Position numbers and translations under genes: made by a program
Notes under the pieces: generated by a model
Told to the model about the DNA's origin: nothing
What the model saw: the letters and a program-made list of their open reading frames with translations, nothing else
The model's database searches: none
In this document: positions 1-8,833 of the stretch, piece after piece
How the letters are laid out: every line of letters begins with the position of its first letter
Numbering within the stretch: the stretch's first letter is position 1
Assembly (NCBI RefSeq): GCF_016756535.1
Contig: NZ_AP023247.1
Coordinates: 62,001 to 126,000, forward strand
DNA length: 64,000 bases
Reading direction: 5' to 3'
Source: Mesorhizobium sp. 131-2-1
GTDB taxonomy: Bacteria > Pseudomonadota > Alphaproteobacteria > Rhizobiales > Rhizobiaceae

Positions 1-107
1 CTTTATGAATGGCTGGAAATGACTGCGTGAACATAGCCGGGGAAAGTCTTAACAACCGCCCCGGTGTCCGATTTTCATTCATAATCAATTAACTGGCGGC
101 AGCCGGC

Positions 108-431
108 TCAGAACGGCAATTTCATTCCGGGCGGGATCGGCAAGCCTGCCGTGAGCGCCTTGGTCTTTTCCTGCATGACCTGCTCGACCTTATTTTTGGC
201 GTCATTGTGAGCGGCGAGAATAAGGTCCTCGAGGATCTCGGCCTCGTCCTCCTTGAACAGCGACGGATCGATCTTCAGCACCTTCATCTCGAACTTGCCG
301 GTGAGTGTTACGCTGACCAGGCCGCCACCGGCCTGACCGGTGGCTTCGAGCGTGGCGATCTCATCCTGCATGGCCTGGAACTTGGCCTGCATTTCCTTCG
401 CCTTGCCCATCAGGCCGAGAAGATCCTTCAT
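108..431 (-). CDS. YbaB/EbfC family nucleoid-associated protein
   Basis: This 107-residue protein belongs to the YbaB/EbfC family of small dimeric DNA-binding proteins. It shows the family's N-terminal helix rich in Met, Lys and Gln ([17 protein letters not shown], about residues 8-24), the central glycine stretch followed by a beta strand, and the Pro-rich C-terminal end ([12 protein letters not shown]). It begins 21 bases after the dnaX stop on the same strand, the usual dnaX-ybaB pairing, in which recR often comes next. The window ends too early to see recR. The 107 bases beyond its stop hold no gene that I can see. Family assignment is firm; the role in nucleoid structure or recombination is family knowledge only. 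Confidence 0.93.
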   Translation of the reverse strand: MKDLLGLMGKAKEMQAKFQAMQDEIATLEATGQAGGGLVSVTLTGKFEMKVLKIDPSLFKEDEAEILEDLILAAHNDAKNKVEQVMQEKTKALTAGLPIPPGMKLPF

Positions 432-452
432 CCCAATGTCCTCTTCAGTTCT

Positions 453-2270
453 TCAGATTTCGTCGTCATCCGCCGCCGGCTCGACCGGCAGGTCGGCCTC
501 GGCCTCTTCCACTTCCGGCACGTCCGGAATGCGCACATCGATGATCTTGGCGCCTGGGAAGCGGGCGAGGATTGCGGCAACCGTCGGGTCGCTCTTGGCG
601 TCGAGGAAGGCGTTCTCGCGCTTCGTCGTCTCCATCTCCGCCAGCGTCTGGCCGCCATCTTCCTTCGACAGCGACACCAGCCAGTTGCGGCCGGTCCAGG
701 CGCGCAGCTTGGATGTCAGGTCGTTGAGCAGCATCTTCGGCGCGTCTTCGGTCAGGCTGACGTCGAGGCGGCCGGGCTCGACGCGCACCAGCCGCACGCA
801 GCGCTTGATCAGCACCTTGAAAGCGATGTCGCGATTGGAATCGGCGAGGGCTGCAATGTCGGCCAGCGATTTGACGGGCACGGCGGGTGCTTCCACGACC
901 GGCTCCGGTGCGGCAACGAAGGCCGCAGGCGCCGGCTCGGCCTCGACAAGCCGCATCGTCTGCGCGCTACCGCCGGCGGAGGGCATGCGCGCCTGCGCCA
1001 CGGCACTTGCGCCGCCGCCATTGCCGGAGCTTGCCGGCGCTCCGTTGGCGCGTGGCGCGCCGTTCGGGACGGACGCGGCCCCCTCCAACGATTTCAGCGC
1101 CTCGTCCAGCGTCGGCAGGTCGGCGGCATGGGCCAACCGGATCAGCACCATCTCGGCGGCGCTTACCGGCCGGTTCGAGGACTGCACCTCGGGGATGCCC
1201 TTCAGCAGCATCTGCCATGTCCTGGACAGCACGCGCACCGACAGCGCCCTGGCGAAATCGCCGCCGCGCCGGCGCTCATCCTCCGACAGCGAGGCATCGT
1301 CGGCGGCCGTCGGCACGAAGCGCAGCCTGGTGACGAGGTGATTGAACTCGGCAAGGTCGGTGAGCACCGCGGCCGGATCAGCGCCGGTGTCGTACTGGGC
1401 GCGGAATTCGGCCAACGCCGCCGCGACGTCGCCTTTCATGACATATTCGAACAGGTCGACGATGCGGGCGCGGTCGGCGAGGCCGAGCATCGCGCGCACC
1501 GCCTCGGCGCTGACCGCGCCGCTGCCATGGGCGATCGCCTGGTCGAGGATGGAGAGCGAATCGCGCGCCGAGCCTTCCGCGGCACGGGCGATCATCGCCA
1601 GCGCGTCGTCATCGACCGAGATGCCTTCCTTGGCGGCGATCGCCGACAGATGCGCAACCAGGGCGCCGGCATCGATGCGCCTGAGATCAAAGCGCTGGCA
1701 GCGCGACAGGACCGTGATCGGCACCTTGCGGATCTCGGTGGTGGCGAAGATGAATTTGACGTGCGGCGGCGGCTCTTCCAGCGTCTTCAGCAGGCCGTTG
1801 AAGGCCTGGGTGGAGAGCATATGCACTTCGTCGATGATGTAGACCTTGTAGCGGGCCGAGACCGGCGCGTAGCGCACGCGCTCGATGATGTCCCGGATGT
1901 CGTCGATGCCGGTGTGCGAGGCGGCGTCCATCTCGATGACGTCGACATGACGGCCTTCCATGATCGCCTGGCAATGCTCGCCAGGGATGGAAAGGTCGAC
2001 GGAGGGCTGATCGACGGTGGCGGTCTTGTAGTTCAGCGCCCGGGCCAGGATGCGGGCTGTGGTCGTCTTGCCGACACCGCGAACGCCGGTCAGCATCCAG
2101 GCCTGGGCGATGCGGCCGGAAGCGAAGGCGTTGGTCAGCGTGCGGACCATCGGCTCCTGGCCGATCAGTTCGGAGAAATTCGCAGGGCGGTATTTGCGTG
2201 CCAGAACGCGATAGGCGCCGGCCTTGCCTGTCACCAGGCTTTCCGTCCCCAAATTTCCGGCTTCGCTCAT
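453..2270 (-). CDS. dnaX: DNA polymerase III subunit gamma/tau
   Basis: This is the clamp-loader ATPase of the replicative polymerase, 605 residues. The Walker A motif GVRGVGKTT is at residues 62-70, the Walker B motif IIDEVH at about 145-150, and the sensor-like stretch FATTEIRKVPITVLSRCQRF follows. The middle, about residues 380-480, is Ala/Pro-rich, and the C-terminal third is a tau-type domain. The four-cysteine zinc module usually found between Walker A and Walker B in DnaX is absent: only one Cys (C100) remains in that stretch. The start ATG at 2270 gives the normal N-terminus, with the RKYRP motif at about 25-29. ybaB follows on the same strand, and the SRP RNA lies about 100 bases upstream. 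Confidence 0.97.
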   Translation of the reverse strand: MSEAGNLGTESLVTGKAGAYRVLARKYRPANFSELIGQEPMVRTLTNAFASGRIAQAWMLTGVRGVGKTTTARILARALNYKTATVDQPSVDLSIPGEHCQAIMEGRHVDVIEMDAASHTGIDDIRDIIERVRYAPVSARYKVYIIDEVHMLSTQAFNGLLKTLEEPPPHVKFIFATTEIRKVPITVLSRCQRFDLRRIDAGALVAHLSAIAAKEGISVDDDALAMIARAAEGSARDSLSILDQAIAHGSGAVSAEAVRAMLGLADRARIVDLFEYVMKGDVAAALAEFRAQYDTGADPAAVLTDLAEFNHLVTRLRFVPTAADDASLSEDERRRGGDFARALSVRVLSRTWQMLLKGIPEVQSSNRPVSAAEMVLIRLAHAADLPTLDEALKSLEGAASVPNGAPRANGAPASSGNGGGASAVAQARMPSAGGSAQTMRLVEAEPAPAAFVAAPEPVVEAPAVPVKSLADIAALADSNRDIAFKVLIKRCVRLVRVEPGRLDVSLTEDAPKMLLNDLTSKLRAWTGRNWLVSLSKEDGGQTLAEMETTKRENAFLDAKSDPTVAAILARFPGAKIIDVRIPDVPEVEEAEADLPVEPAADDDEI

Positions 2271-2375
2271 TCGCCGTCAAAGCTCCCAGGACCGCGACGG
2301 AAGGCGGCCGTTTCCTGCGCATAGTTTCGCCCGCACGGCTTGGCGCCGTCAATGTCGCGAGAGAAAGGCGAAGAG

Positions 2376-2474
2376 GTGGGAGGCTGGAACAATGACCCGT
2401 TCCGGGCTCGTTAGGGCTGCTTCCTTCCGGACCTGACCCGGTTGGCGAGTGGATCGTCCACCACCAACCTCCCG
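2376..2474 (-). ncRNA. ffs: Bacterial small signal recognition particle RNA (4.5S-type)
   Basis: On the minus strand this stretch contains the conserved SRP domain IV core GGTCAGGTCCGGAAGGAAGC (plus-strand 2415-2434 as its complement), with the GGAA tetraloop and the AGCAGCC side of the asymmetric loop. The ends can pair: GGGAGG near 2473 with CCTCCC near 2378, closing one long hairpin of about 100 nucleotides. The RNA binds Ffh in co-translational membrane targeting. The exact 5' and 3' ends are estimated from the terminal pairing. Confidence 0.92.
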
Positions 2475-2672
2475 GCCTCCATATCGGCAATTCGGCGATG
2501 AAATGCAAGGGCGGAGCGGAAGCGGCGGCGCGGGTCGTTCGTAGCGCACTGGCGGCAGGGCCTTCAAATCCGCAATTCCGGCCAATGATTCGCTTGCAGC
2601 CCCTTTGCAGCCGCTCTAGCGTTCATCGGTCAAAAAAACGGTGCAAAGTCCAAAAAAGTGAGGGAAACGCCA

Positions 2673-3092
2673 ATGCTGCCGGGCCTCAAGGCCGGATTCA
2701 CGCTCGACGCCAGGCTGGAGGCGGACAGCGAGCAGCTGATGTGGCTCGGCCTGTGCGAACTCAGGCTGATGAACGACTGCCGCTGGCCATGGCTCATCCT
2801 GGTGCCACAGCGGCCGGGCGTGGAGGAAATCCATGACATGACGCCGCTCGATCAGGCGATGCTGACCTTCGAGACCAACATGGTTGCGCAGGCGCTGAAG
2901 AAGACGACCGGCTGCACCAAGATCAACACCGGCGCGCTCGGCAACATCGTGCGGCAGTTGCACGTCCACGTCATCGCGCGATCGGAAGGCGATCCGGCCT
3001 GGCCGGGGCCGGTCTGGGGACACGGCCTGCGCGAACCCTACAGCAGTTCGGAGATCCGCCGGTTTGCCGAAACGATCAAGGCGGCGCTATAA
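2673..3092 (+). CDS. HIT-domain protein
   Basis: This is a 139-residue histidine-triad superfamily protein, probably a nucleotide hydrolase or transferase acting on dinucleoside polyphosphates or nucleoside phosphoramidates. The signature is QLHVHVIAR at about residues 100-108. The first His of the canonical HxHxHxx triad is Gln here, while the second and third are kept. The ending WPGPVWG is shared by this alphaproteobacterial subgroup as I recall it. I chose ATG 2673 because GAGGGA sits about 8 bases upstream; an in-frame GTG at 2658 would overlap that site. The substrate is unknown. Confidence 0.85.
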   Translation: MLPGLKAGFTLDARLEADSEQLMWLGLCELRLMNDCRWPWLILVPQRPGVEEIHDMTPLDQAMLTFETNMVAQALKKTTGCTKINTGALGNIVRQLHVHVIARSEGDPAWPGPVWGHGLREPYSSSEIRRFAETIKAAL

Positions 3093-3129
3093 GCTGACCC
3101 CCGTGTCCATCCCAAAGCTCTGAGTCCAC

Positions 3130-4071
3130 ATGACCTTCCGCCTGTTTGACGCGCCCTTGCGGGAGCCCAGCCAGTTCGTCGGCTTCGCCGGCAACACGAT
3201 CGACCGGCAGTCGGAGACTCGCGCCGACGATTCCGTCGAACAGGCGCTCGCCGATGCCTCGACGCGGCTCCTGCTGATGCATGGCGGCCGGCTCTACCTG
3301 AAGCTCGAGGACGGCGGCTTCGACCCCTGGTTCAGTGCGGCCGAAGGCCAGACCTTCGACGTCTCGCTCGACCGCGGCGTGCTGCTCGGCTTTTCCGAGG
3401 CCGGCCCGGTGCTGGCGGTGCCGGCGGGCGTCGAGCCGGAGCAGCTTCCGGAAACCATCAAGGCCATCGACTACCGCTCCGTCTACATGCAAGGCCTGAT
3501 CGACGAGGCGGCGGCCGGCGCGCTGGCGCAAGGGGCCGCCCTTCTTGCCTGGCACGCCAGCCATGCCTTCTGCAGCAAATGCGGCAACCGCTCGGAAATG
3601 CGCGCCGGCGGCTACAGGCGGCACTGCCCGGCCTGCGGCACCGACCATTTCCCGCGCACCGACCCGGTGGCGATCATGCTGACGGTGACGGCGGACAAGT
3701 GCCTGCTCGGGCGCGGCCGGCATTTCGGGCCGGGCATGTATTCGGCGCTAGCCGGCTTCATCGAGCCTGGCGAGACGATCGAGGCCGCGGTGCGCCGCGA
3801 GACGCTAGAGGAAGCCGGCATCCGGCTCGGCCGCGTCGTCTATCACGCCAGCCAGCCCTGGCCGTTTCCCTATTCGCTGATGATCGGCTGCTTCGGCGAG
3901 CCGCTCAACGACGACATCCAGGCCGATCTCAACGAGTTGGAGGACTGCCGCTGGTTCTTGCGCGACGAGGTGCGCCTGATGCTGGACAGGACGCATCCCG
4001 GCAATCTGGTCACGCCGCCCAAGGGTGCGATCGCGCACCATCTCATCCGCGCCTGGGTCGACAGCGAATAG
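3130..4071 (+). CDS. nudC: NAD(+) diphosphatase / NADH pyrophosphatase
   Basis: This 313-residue Nudix hydrolase cleaves NAD(H) to NMN(H) and AMP, and NudC enzymes also decap NAD-capped RNA. A zinc ribbon is formed by C148-x2-C151 and C166-x2-C169. The Nudix box starts at GFIEPGET (about 209-216) and runs through RRETLEEAGI (about 222-231). The NudC hallmark SQPWPFPYS follows at about 241-249. All three elements and the length agree with the family. It lies 37 bases after the HIT gene on the same strand and 10 bases before the Dabb gene, so the three may be cotranscribed. Confidence 0.95.
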   Translation: MTFRLFDAPLREPSQFVGFAGNTIDRQSETRADDSVEQALADASTRLLLMHGGRLYLKLEDGGFDPWFSAAEGQTFDVSLDRGVLLGFSEAGPVLAVPAGVEPEQLPETIKAIDYRSVYMQGLIDEAAAGALAQGAALLAWHASHAFCSKCGNRSEMRAGGYRRHCPACGTDHFPRTDPVAIMLTVTADKCLLGRGRHFGPGMYSALAGFIEPGETIEAAVRRETLEEAGIRLGRVVYHASQPWPFPYSLMIGCFGEPLNDDIQADLNELEDCRWFLRDEVRLMLDRTHPGNLVTPPKGAIAHHLIRAWVDSE

Positions 4072-4081
4072 GAGCAGAAGA

Positions 4082-4381
4082 ATGATCCGTCACACCGTCG
4101 TGTTCACGCTGAAGCATGCGCAGCATTCGCTGGAGGAGAAGCGCTTCCTCCATGACGCCAAGAAGATCCTGACCGGGATCAAGGGGGTGACGCATTTCGA
4201 GCAGTTGCGGCAGGTGAGCCCCAAGAACGACTACCGCTTCGGCTTCTCGATGGAGTTCGCCGACCAGGCTGCCTACACACGGTACAACGAGCACCCCGAC
4301 CACGTCGCCTTCGTCCGCGATCGCTGGGTGCCGGAGGTCGAGGCGTTTCTCGAAATCGACTACGTGCCGCTCGGATTCTAG
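4082..4381 (+). CDS. Dabb (stress-responsive alpha/beta-barrel) family protein
   Basis: This 99-residue protein begins MIRHTVVFTLK, typical of the Dabb dimeric alpha/beta-barrel fold, and carries the family-like YNEHPDHVAFVRD segment near residues 69-81. AGGAG lies just ahead of ATG 4082. Dabb proteins are small dimers of mostly unknown function, some with stress or polyketide cyclase roles. It probably shares a transcript with nudC. Its 3' end meets the convergent prephenate dehydratase gene 3 bases away. Confidence 0.82.
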   Translation: MIRHTVVFTLKHAQHSLEEKRFLHDAKKILTGIKGVTHFEQLRQVSPKNDYRFGFSMEFADQAAYTRYNEHPDHVAFVRDRWVPEVEAFLEIDYVPLGF

Positions 4382-4383
4382 GG

Positions 4384-5247
4384 CTAGTCGGCCACCTTCC
4401 ACTGCTCGCGCGACGCGCTTGCCGGATAGACGCCGAGGATGCGCATCTCACGCGAGAAGAAGCGCAGCTCGTCAAGCGCCAGCTTGACCAGCGGATCGTC
4501 GGGATGGCCCTCGATATCGGCGTAGAACAGCGTCGCGGTGAAGGCGCCGAGCTGGTAGCTCTCGAGCTTGGTCATGTTGATGCCGTTGGTGGCGAAGCCG
4601 CCCATCGCCTTGTAGAGAGCGGCCGGGACGTTGCGGACGCGGAAGATGAAGGTGGTCATCATCTTGGCCTCGGCGGAAGGCCGCTCGGCCCATTGCTTGT
4701 TCTTGGTCAGCACGACGAAGCGGGTGACGTTGCTGTCGGTGTCCTCGACGTTCTTCTCGATGATGTCGAGGCCGTAAAGCTCCGCGGCGAGCGCCGGCGC
4801 GAGCGCCGCCATGGTGCGGTCCTTGACCTCGGAGACCATCTTCGCCGAACCCGCCGTGTCGCCGGCGACGACCGGCTTCCAGCCGTTCTTGCGGATGTAT
4901 TTGCGGCATTGGCCGAGCGCATGGATATGGCTGTGCACGGTCTTGATCTCTTCGCGCTTCACCCCCGGCAGCACCATCAGCTGGAAATGGATCGGCAGGA
5001 AATATTCGCCGACGATGTGCAGCCTCGACTCCGGCAGCAGATGATGGATGTCGGCGACGCGGCCGGCAATCGTGTTCTCGATCGGGATCATGGCGAGCTC
5101 GGCCTTGCCGGTCTCGACCGCGACGAAGGCATCCTCGAAAGTCGGGCACGGCAACGGTTCCATCGTCGGGAACATGTTGCGGCAAGCAGTGTCGGAATTG
5201 GCGCCCGGCTCGCCCTGGAAGGATATTCTGTTGGTCTTTTCAGGCAT
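4384..5247 (-). CDS. pheA: Prephenate dehydratase
   Basis: This 287-residue enzyme converts prephenate to phenylpyruvate in phenylalanine biosynthesis. The catalytic dehydratase part ends with the TRF motif (DSNVTRFVVL, about 171-180). A C-terminal ACT domain follows, with the phenylalanine-sensing region written as KLESYQLG (about 227-234), in place of the ESRP of the E. coli enzyme. There is no chorismate mutase domain, so it is monofunctional. I start at ATG 5247, since sequence upstream is inside the kdsB end. It lies 10 bases after kdsB on the same strand. Confidence 0.95.
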   Translation of the reverse strand: MPEKTNRISFQGEPGANSDTACRNMFPTMEPLPCPTFEDAFVAVETGKAELAMIPIENTIAGRVADIHHLLPESRLHIVGEYFLPIHFQLMVLPGVKREEIKTVHSHIHALGQCRKYIRKNGWKPVVAGDTAGSAKMVSEVKDRTMAALAPALAAELYGLDIIEKNVEDTDSNVTRFVVLTKNKQWAERPSAEAKMMTTFIFRVRNVPAALYKAMGGFATNGINMTKLESYQLGAFTATLFYADIEGHPDDPLVKLALDELRFFSREMRILGVYPASASREQWKVAD

Positions 5248-5257
5248 GCACAAAATC

Positions 5258-5986
5258 TCAGGTTGAAAGGATTTCCCTGGCGCGTTCCAGGTCGTCGGGC
5301 GTGTCGACGCCGAGCGGCACGGATTGCACGATCTCGGCATCGATGCGCATGCCGGCCTCCAGCGCCCGCAACTGCTCCAGCCGCTCGCGCCGTTCCAGCG
5401 GCGACGGCTTCAGAGCGACGAAGCGCTCCAGCGCAGCACGCCGATAGGCGTACAGGCCGATATGGTGATAGAGCGGCCCCTCGCCCCAGGGCGCGGTGGC
5501 GCGGGTGAAATAGAGCGCCTTGAGCCGCGTCGCGGAACGCGGCGAGCCGACGATCTTGACGACGTTCGGGTTGGTCTTCTCCTCGTCGCGGACGATCTCG
5601 ACGCCGAGCGTGGCGATGTCGACCGATCTGTCCTCGAACGGCCTCAGCGCCGCGCCGATGACCTCTGGATCGATGGTCGGCAGGTCGCCCTGCACGTTGA
5701 CGATGGTTTCGACCTTGCCGGCGGGGTCGAGGATGGTCAGCGCCTCGAAGATGCGGTCGGAGCCCGATTCATGGTCGGCGCGGGTCATTACCGCCTCGAA
5801 ACCGTGCGAACGCACCGCTTCGGCCACCGCCTCGGTGTCCGTCGCCACGACAACCCGGCCAAGGGCGGCCTCGGCGGCGCGGCGGGCGACATGCACGATC
5901 ATCGGCGCGCCGGCGATGTCGGCCAGCGGCTTGCCCGGCAGGCGGGTCGAGGCCATGCGGGCCGGGATCAGGATGAGCGTTGACAT
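5258..5986 (-). CDS. kdsB: 3-deoxy-manno-octulosonate cytidylyltransferase
   Basis: This 242-residue enzyme makes CMP-KDO for lipopolysaccharide core synthesis. The N-terminus [20 protein letters not shown] (about 4-23) is the nucleotide-binding signature of the family, and VNVQGDLP near residue 100 matches the metal and nucleotide loop. An open frame continues upstream to 6832 but has no related sequence and crosses the cytochrome c gene, so I use ATG 5986. It is divergent from cycM and upstream of pheA, an arrangement I recall from other rhizobia. Confidence 0.96.
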   Translation of the reverse strand: MSTLILIPARMASTRLPGKPLADIAGAPMIVHVARRAAEAALGRVVVATDTEAVAEAVRSHGFEAVMTRADHESGSDRIFEALTILDPAGKVETIVNVQGDLPTIDPEVIGAALRPFEDRSVDIATLGVEIVRDEEKTNPNVVKIVGSPRSATRLKALYFTRATAPWGEGPLYHHIGLYAYRRAALERFVALKPSPLERRERLEQLRALEAGMRIDAEIVQSVPLGVDTPDDLERAREILST

Positions 5987-6178
5987 CGGTGCGATGGGGC
6001 GTTCGAAAGGAGGCTGGAGAAAGTGGCAAAAGGTCTCACTGGAAGCGCCCTTATAGGTGTTGCAACGCCGGAGCAAAAGACCTAGTTTCCGCCCGATTTG
6101 ACTGGCCCCGCGGGGCCTTCGCGATACCGACGGACGGAGTGGACGGTTCGGTCCGCCGGAAAAGGGAGCAAGGGGCGT

Positions 6179-6805
6179 ATGGATTCCAACGAAGTCAACA
6201 AGCTGCTCGCCGGTCTCCTTGGCACCGTCTTTGTCGTCTTCTCGGTCGGCATCGTCTCCGACTCGCTGTTTGCCTCGCCTGCCCCCGAAAAGCCCGGCTT
6301 CGCCATCGAGGCGGCTGAGCCCGCCGAAGGCGGCGGCGCCGCCCCTGCCGCGGAAGCCAAGCCGATCGCCGATCTGCTCGCCACCGCCAATGTCGAGGCG
6401 GGTGCTGCCGTGTTCAAGAAATGCCAGGCCTGCCATTCCGGCGAGAAGGGTGGCCCGAACAAGGTCGGCCCCGATCTGTGGGACATCGTCGACCGCCCCG
6501 TCGCCGAGCATGAGGGCTTCGCCTATTCGGCCGGCATGAAGGATTTTTCCAAGGGCGGCGCCGAGAAGTGGACCTATGACAACCTCAACCACTTCATCAC
6601 TTCGCCGAAGAAGTTCGTGAAGGGCACGGCGATGGGCTTTGCCGGCCTGCCGAAGGACGAGGACCGCGCCAACGTCATCGCCTATCTGCGCACGCTGTCG
6701 GACAGCCCGAAGCCGCTGCCTGCGCCGGGTGCGTCGGCCGAAGCGAAGCCGGCCGAAGGTGCGGCACCCGCCAAGCCGGCCGAGGGCGCCGCGCCCGCCA
6801 AATAA
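6179..6805 (+). CDS. cycM: Membrane-anchored c-type cytochrome (CycM type)
   Basis: This is a 208-residue class I cytochrome c. A hydrophobic N-terminal anchor (about 8-31) probably stays uncleaved, giving a periplasmic haem domain tethered to the membrane. The haem site is C82-Q-A-C85-H86 and the axial Met is in GTAMGF (M152). CycM-type cytochromes carry electrons to aa3-type oxidase in rhizobia. The C-terminal 30 residues are low-complexity Ala/Pro/Lys with a repeated AKPAEGAAP unit, which looks like a flexible tail. GGGAGCAAGG precedes ATG 6179. A rho-independent terminator follows. Confidence 0.92.
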   Translation: MDSNEVNKLLAGLLGTVFVVFSVGIVSDSLFASPAPEKPGFAIEAAEPAEGGGAAPAAEAKPIADLLATANVEAGAAVFKKCQACHSGEKGGPNKVGPDLWDIVDRPVAEHEGFAYSAGMKDFSKGGAEKWTYDNLNHFITSPKKFVKGTAMGFAGLPKDEDRANVIAYLRTLSDSPKPLPAPGASAEAKPAEGAAPAKPAEGAAPAK

Positions 6806-6831
6806 CCAATTTGTAATGCACAGATCACACA

Positions 6832-6857
6832 AAAGCCGGGTTCAGCCCGGCTTTTTT
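6832..6857 (+). terminator. Rho-independent terminator after cycM
   Basis: The stem AAGCCGGG pairs with CCCGGCTT across a short TTCAG-type loop and runs into TTTTTTG. It lies 27 bases after the cytochrome c stop and separates it from the yej operon. Confidence 0.88.
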
Positions 6858-6955
6858 GTTGGGAAAGCGCATATGCGGCGATAAAGCCGTCCTGCTGCGG
6901 TTTTCACGGGCGTCAAATGATCTAGATTGCCCGAGGACGTGCACGAGGAGAACGC

Positions 6956-8833
6956 ATGACGGTTGGCCGAACGCTTCTCAAATCCGTACTGGTCGCAGCC
7001 GCCCTTGCCGGCGGCCTGCAAGCGACCTTCGCGGATGAATGGCGCACCACCTCATCGCTGATCGGCCCCTCCAAATACGGCGACAATTTCCAGCACTACG
7101 ACTACGTCAATCCGGACGCGCCCAAGGGCGGCGCCTACAATTCCGTCGTTCTCGGCACCTTCGACAGCTTCAACCCCTATATCGTGCAGGGTTCCCCGGC
7201 AGCGGGGCTCGTCGGGTTCGGCGGCGGGTTGCTCTACGACACATTGATGGAGCAATCCACCGACGAAGGCAGCACCAGCCATCCGCTGATCGCCGACGCC
7301 TACAAATTTCCGGCCGACTATTCCTCGGCGACCTACCGCCTGGACCCGAGGGCAAAATGGCACGACGGCCAGCCGATCACCGTCGACGACGTGATCTGGT
7401 CGTTCCAGGTGCTGAAGGCGAACAGCCCGCAATACAGCCGCTATTTCGAGAACGTCACCGACGCGGTCGCCATCTCGGACCGTGAGGTCGAGTTCCATTT
7501 CAGCCAGAAGGGCAACCGCGAGCTGCCGAAGATCATCGGCGACCTCGCCGTGCTGCCGAAGCACTGGTGGGAAGGCAGCGACGCCAATGGCAAGAAGCGG
7601 GACGTGACCAGACCGACGCTGGAGCCGCCGCTCGGGTCCGCCGCCTACAAGATCGCCAGCTTCAAGCCGGGGTCGGAGATCGTCTGGCAGCGCGTGCCGG
7701 ACTATTGGGCCGCCAAGCTGCCGGTGAAGATCGGCCGCGAGAATTTCGACACGCAGCGTTTCACTTACATCCTGGACGACAACGCCGCCTGGCAGGCTTT
7801 CACCAAGGGCGGGCTGGACGACATCAAGCCGGAAAACAGCTCGAAGCGCTGGAAGACATTCTACAACTTCCCGGCGATCCAGGCCGGCGACGTGATCAAA
7901 CAGGAATTCAAGACCACCTCGCCCGAGCCGATGCAGGCCTTCATGCTCAACCAGCGGCGGCCGCTGTTCCAGGATCGCCTTGCCCGCGCAGCGCTGACCT
8001 ATCCGTTCGATTTCGAGACGATGAACCGAACGCTTTTTTACGGCTTCAACACCCGTACGCAGAGCTATTTCCAGGGTACCGAACTTGCTTCCAGCGGCCT
8101 GCCACAAGGCAAGGAGCTGGAAATCCTGGAAACGTACCGCGACAAGCTACCGCCCGAACTGTTCACCCAGGAATTCAAGCTGCCGGTCTACGACTCGCCT
8201 CAGGCGGAACGGAAGTACCTGAAGCAGGCTGTCGACCTGTTCGCGCAGGCCGGCTGGGTGATCAAGGGCGGCAAGATGGTCAATGCCAAGACCGGCGCGC
8301 CGTTCAAGTTCGAGATCCTGGGCTGGAACGACACTGACCAGGTGATCGCCAGCCCCTGGATCGCCAATCTGCGCAAGATCGGTGTCGATGCGACGCTGCG
8401 CATCATCGACCAGACCCAGTATGTCAATCGCGTCAACAATTTCGATTACGACGTCATCATCGGGCAGCTTGGGCAGTCGGAATCGCCCGGCAATGAACAA
8501 CGCGACTTCTGGAGCTCGAAGGCCGCCGATACGCCGGGATCGCGCAACTATTCCGGCATCAAGAACCCGGTCGTCGATGCGCTGGTCGACCGCATCATCT
8601 TCGCCACCGATCGGGACGACCTGGTCGCCGCCACCCACGCGCTCGATCGGGTGCTGCTGTGGAACTACTATGTGGTGCCGCAATACTACCGGGCCGTGGT
8701 GTGGCTCGCCTATTGGAACAAGTTCGGCATCCCGGAAAAGCAGCCGAGCTATAGCGGCGCTGACCAGAGCTCCTGGTGGATCGATCCCGAGAAGGAAAAG
8801 GCGCTGGCCGCCAAATACAAGGGCAGCAACTGA
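6956..8833 (+). CDS. yejA: Peptide ABC transporter substrate-binding protein, first yejA copy
   Basis: This is a 625-residue periplasmic binding protein of the large SBP_bac_5 (DppA/OppA/YejA) type. It has a Sec signal peptide (hydrophobic 8-24, likely cleavage after TFA at about 26) and family stretches such as ARAALTYPFDFE and the C-terminal WW motif. GAGGAG lies just ahead of ATG 6956. It heads a five-gene operon with a second binding protein, two permeases and a double ATPase, in YejABEF order. YejABEF takes up peptides; in Sinorhizobium it is linked to survival against plant NCR peptides, as far as I recall. Confidence 0.93.
   Translation: MTVGRTLLKSVLVAAALAGGLQATFADEWRTTSSLIGPSKYGDNFQHYDYVNPDAPKGGAYNSVVLGTFDSFNPYIVQGSPAAGLVGFGGGLLYDTLMEQSTDEGSTSHPLIADAYKFPADYSSATYRLDPRAKWHDGQPITVDDVIWSFQVLKANSPQYSRYFENVTDAVAISDREVEFHFSQKGNRELPKIIGDLAVLPKHWWEGSDANGKKRDVTRPTLEPPLGSAAYKIASFKPGSEIVWQRVPDYWAAKLPVKIGRENFDTQRFTYILDDNAAWQAFTKGGLDDIKPENSSKRWKTFYNFPAIQAGDVIKQEFKTTSPEPMQAFMLNQRRPLFQDRLARAALTYPFDFETMNRTLFYGFNTRTQSYFQGTELASSGLPQGKELEILETYRDKLPPELFTQEFKLPVYDSPQAERKYLKQAVDLFAQAGWVIKGGKMVNAKTGAPFKFEILGWNDTDQVIASPWIANLRKIGVDATLRIIDQTQYVNRVNNFDYDVIIGQLGQSESPGNEQRDFWSSKAADTPGSRNYSGIKNPVVDALVDRIIFATDRDDLVAATHALDRVLLWNYYVVPQYYRAVVWLAYWNKFGIPEKQPSYSGADQSSWWIDPEKEKALAAKYKGSN

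Noticed and set aside
207..2324. A 705-codon plus-strand frame opposite dnaX
   Set aside because: It is antisense to a certain dnaX gene and has shadow composition.
5987..6832. N-terminal extension of kdsB on the minus strand
   Set aside because: The extra 282 codons run antisense to the cytochrome c gene and KdsB homologues start at the chosen ATG.
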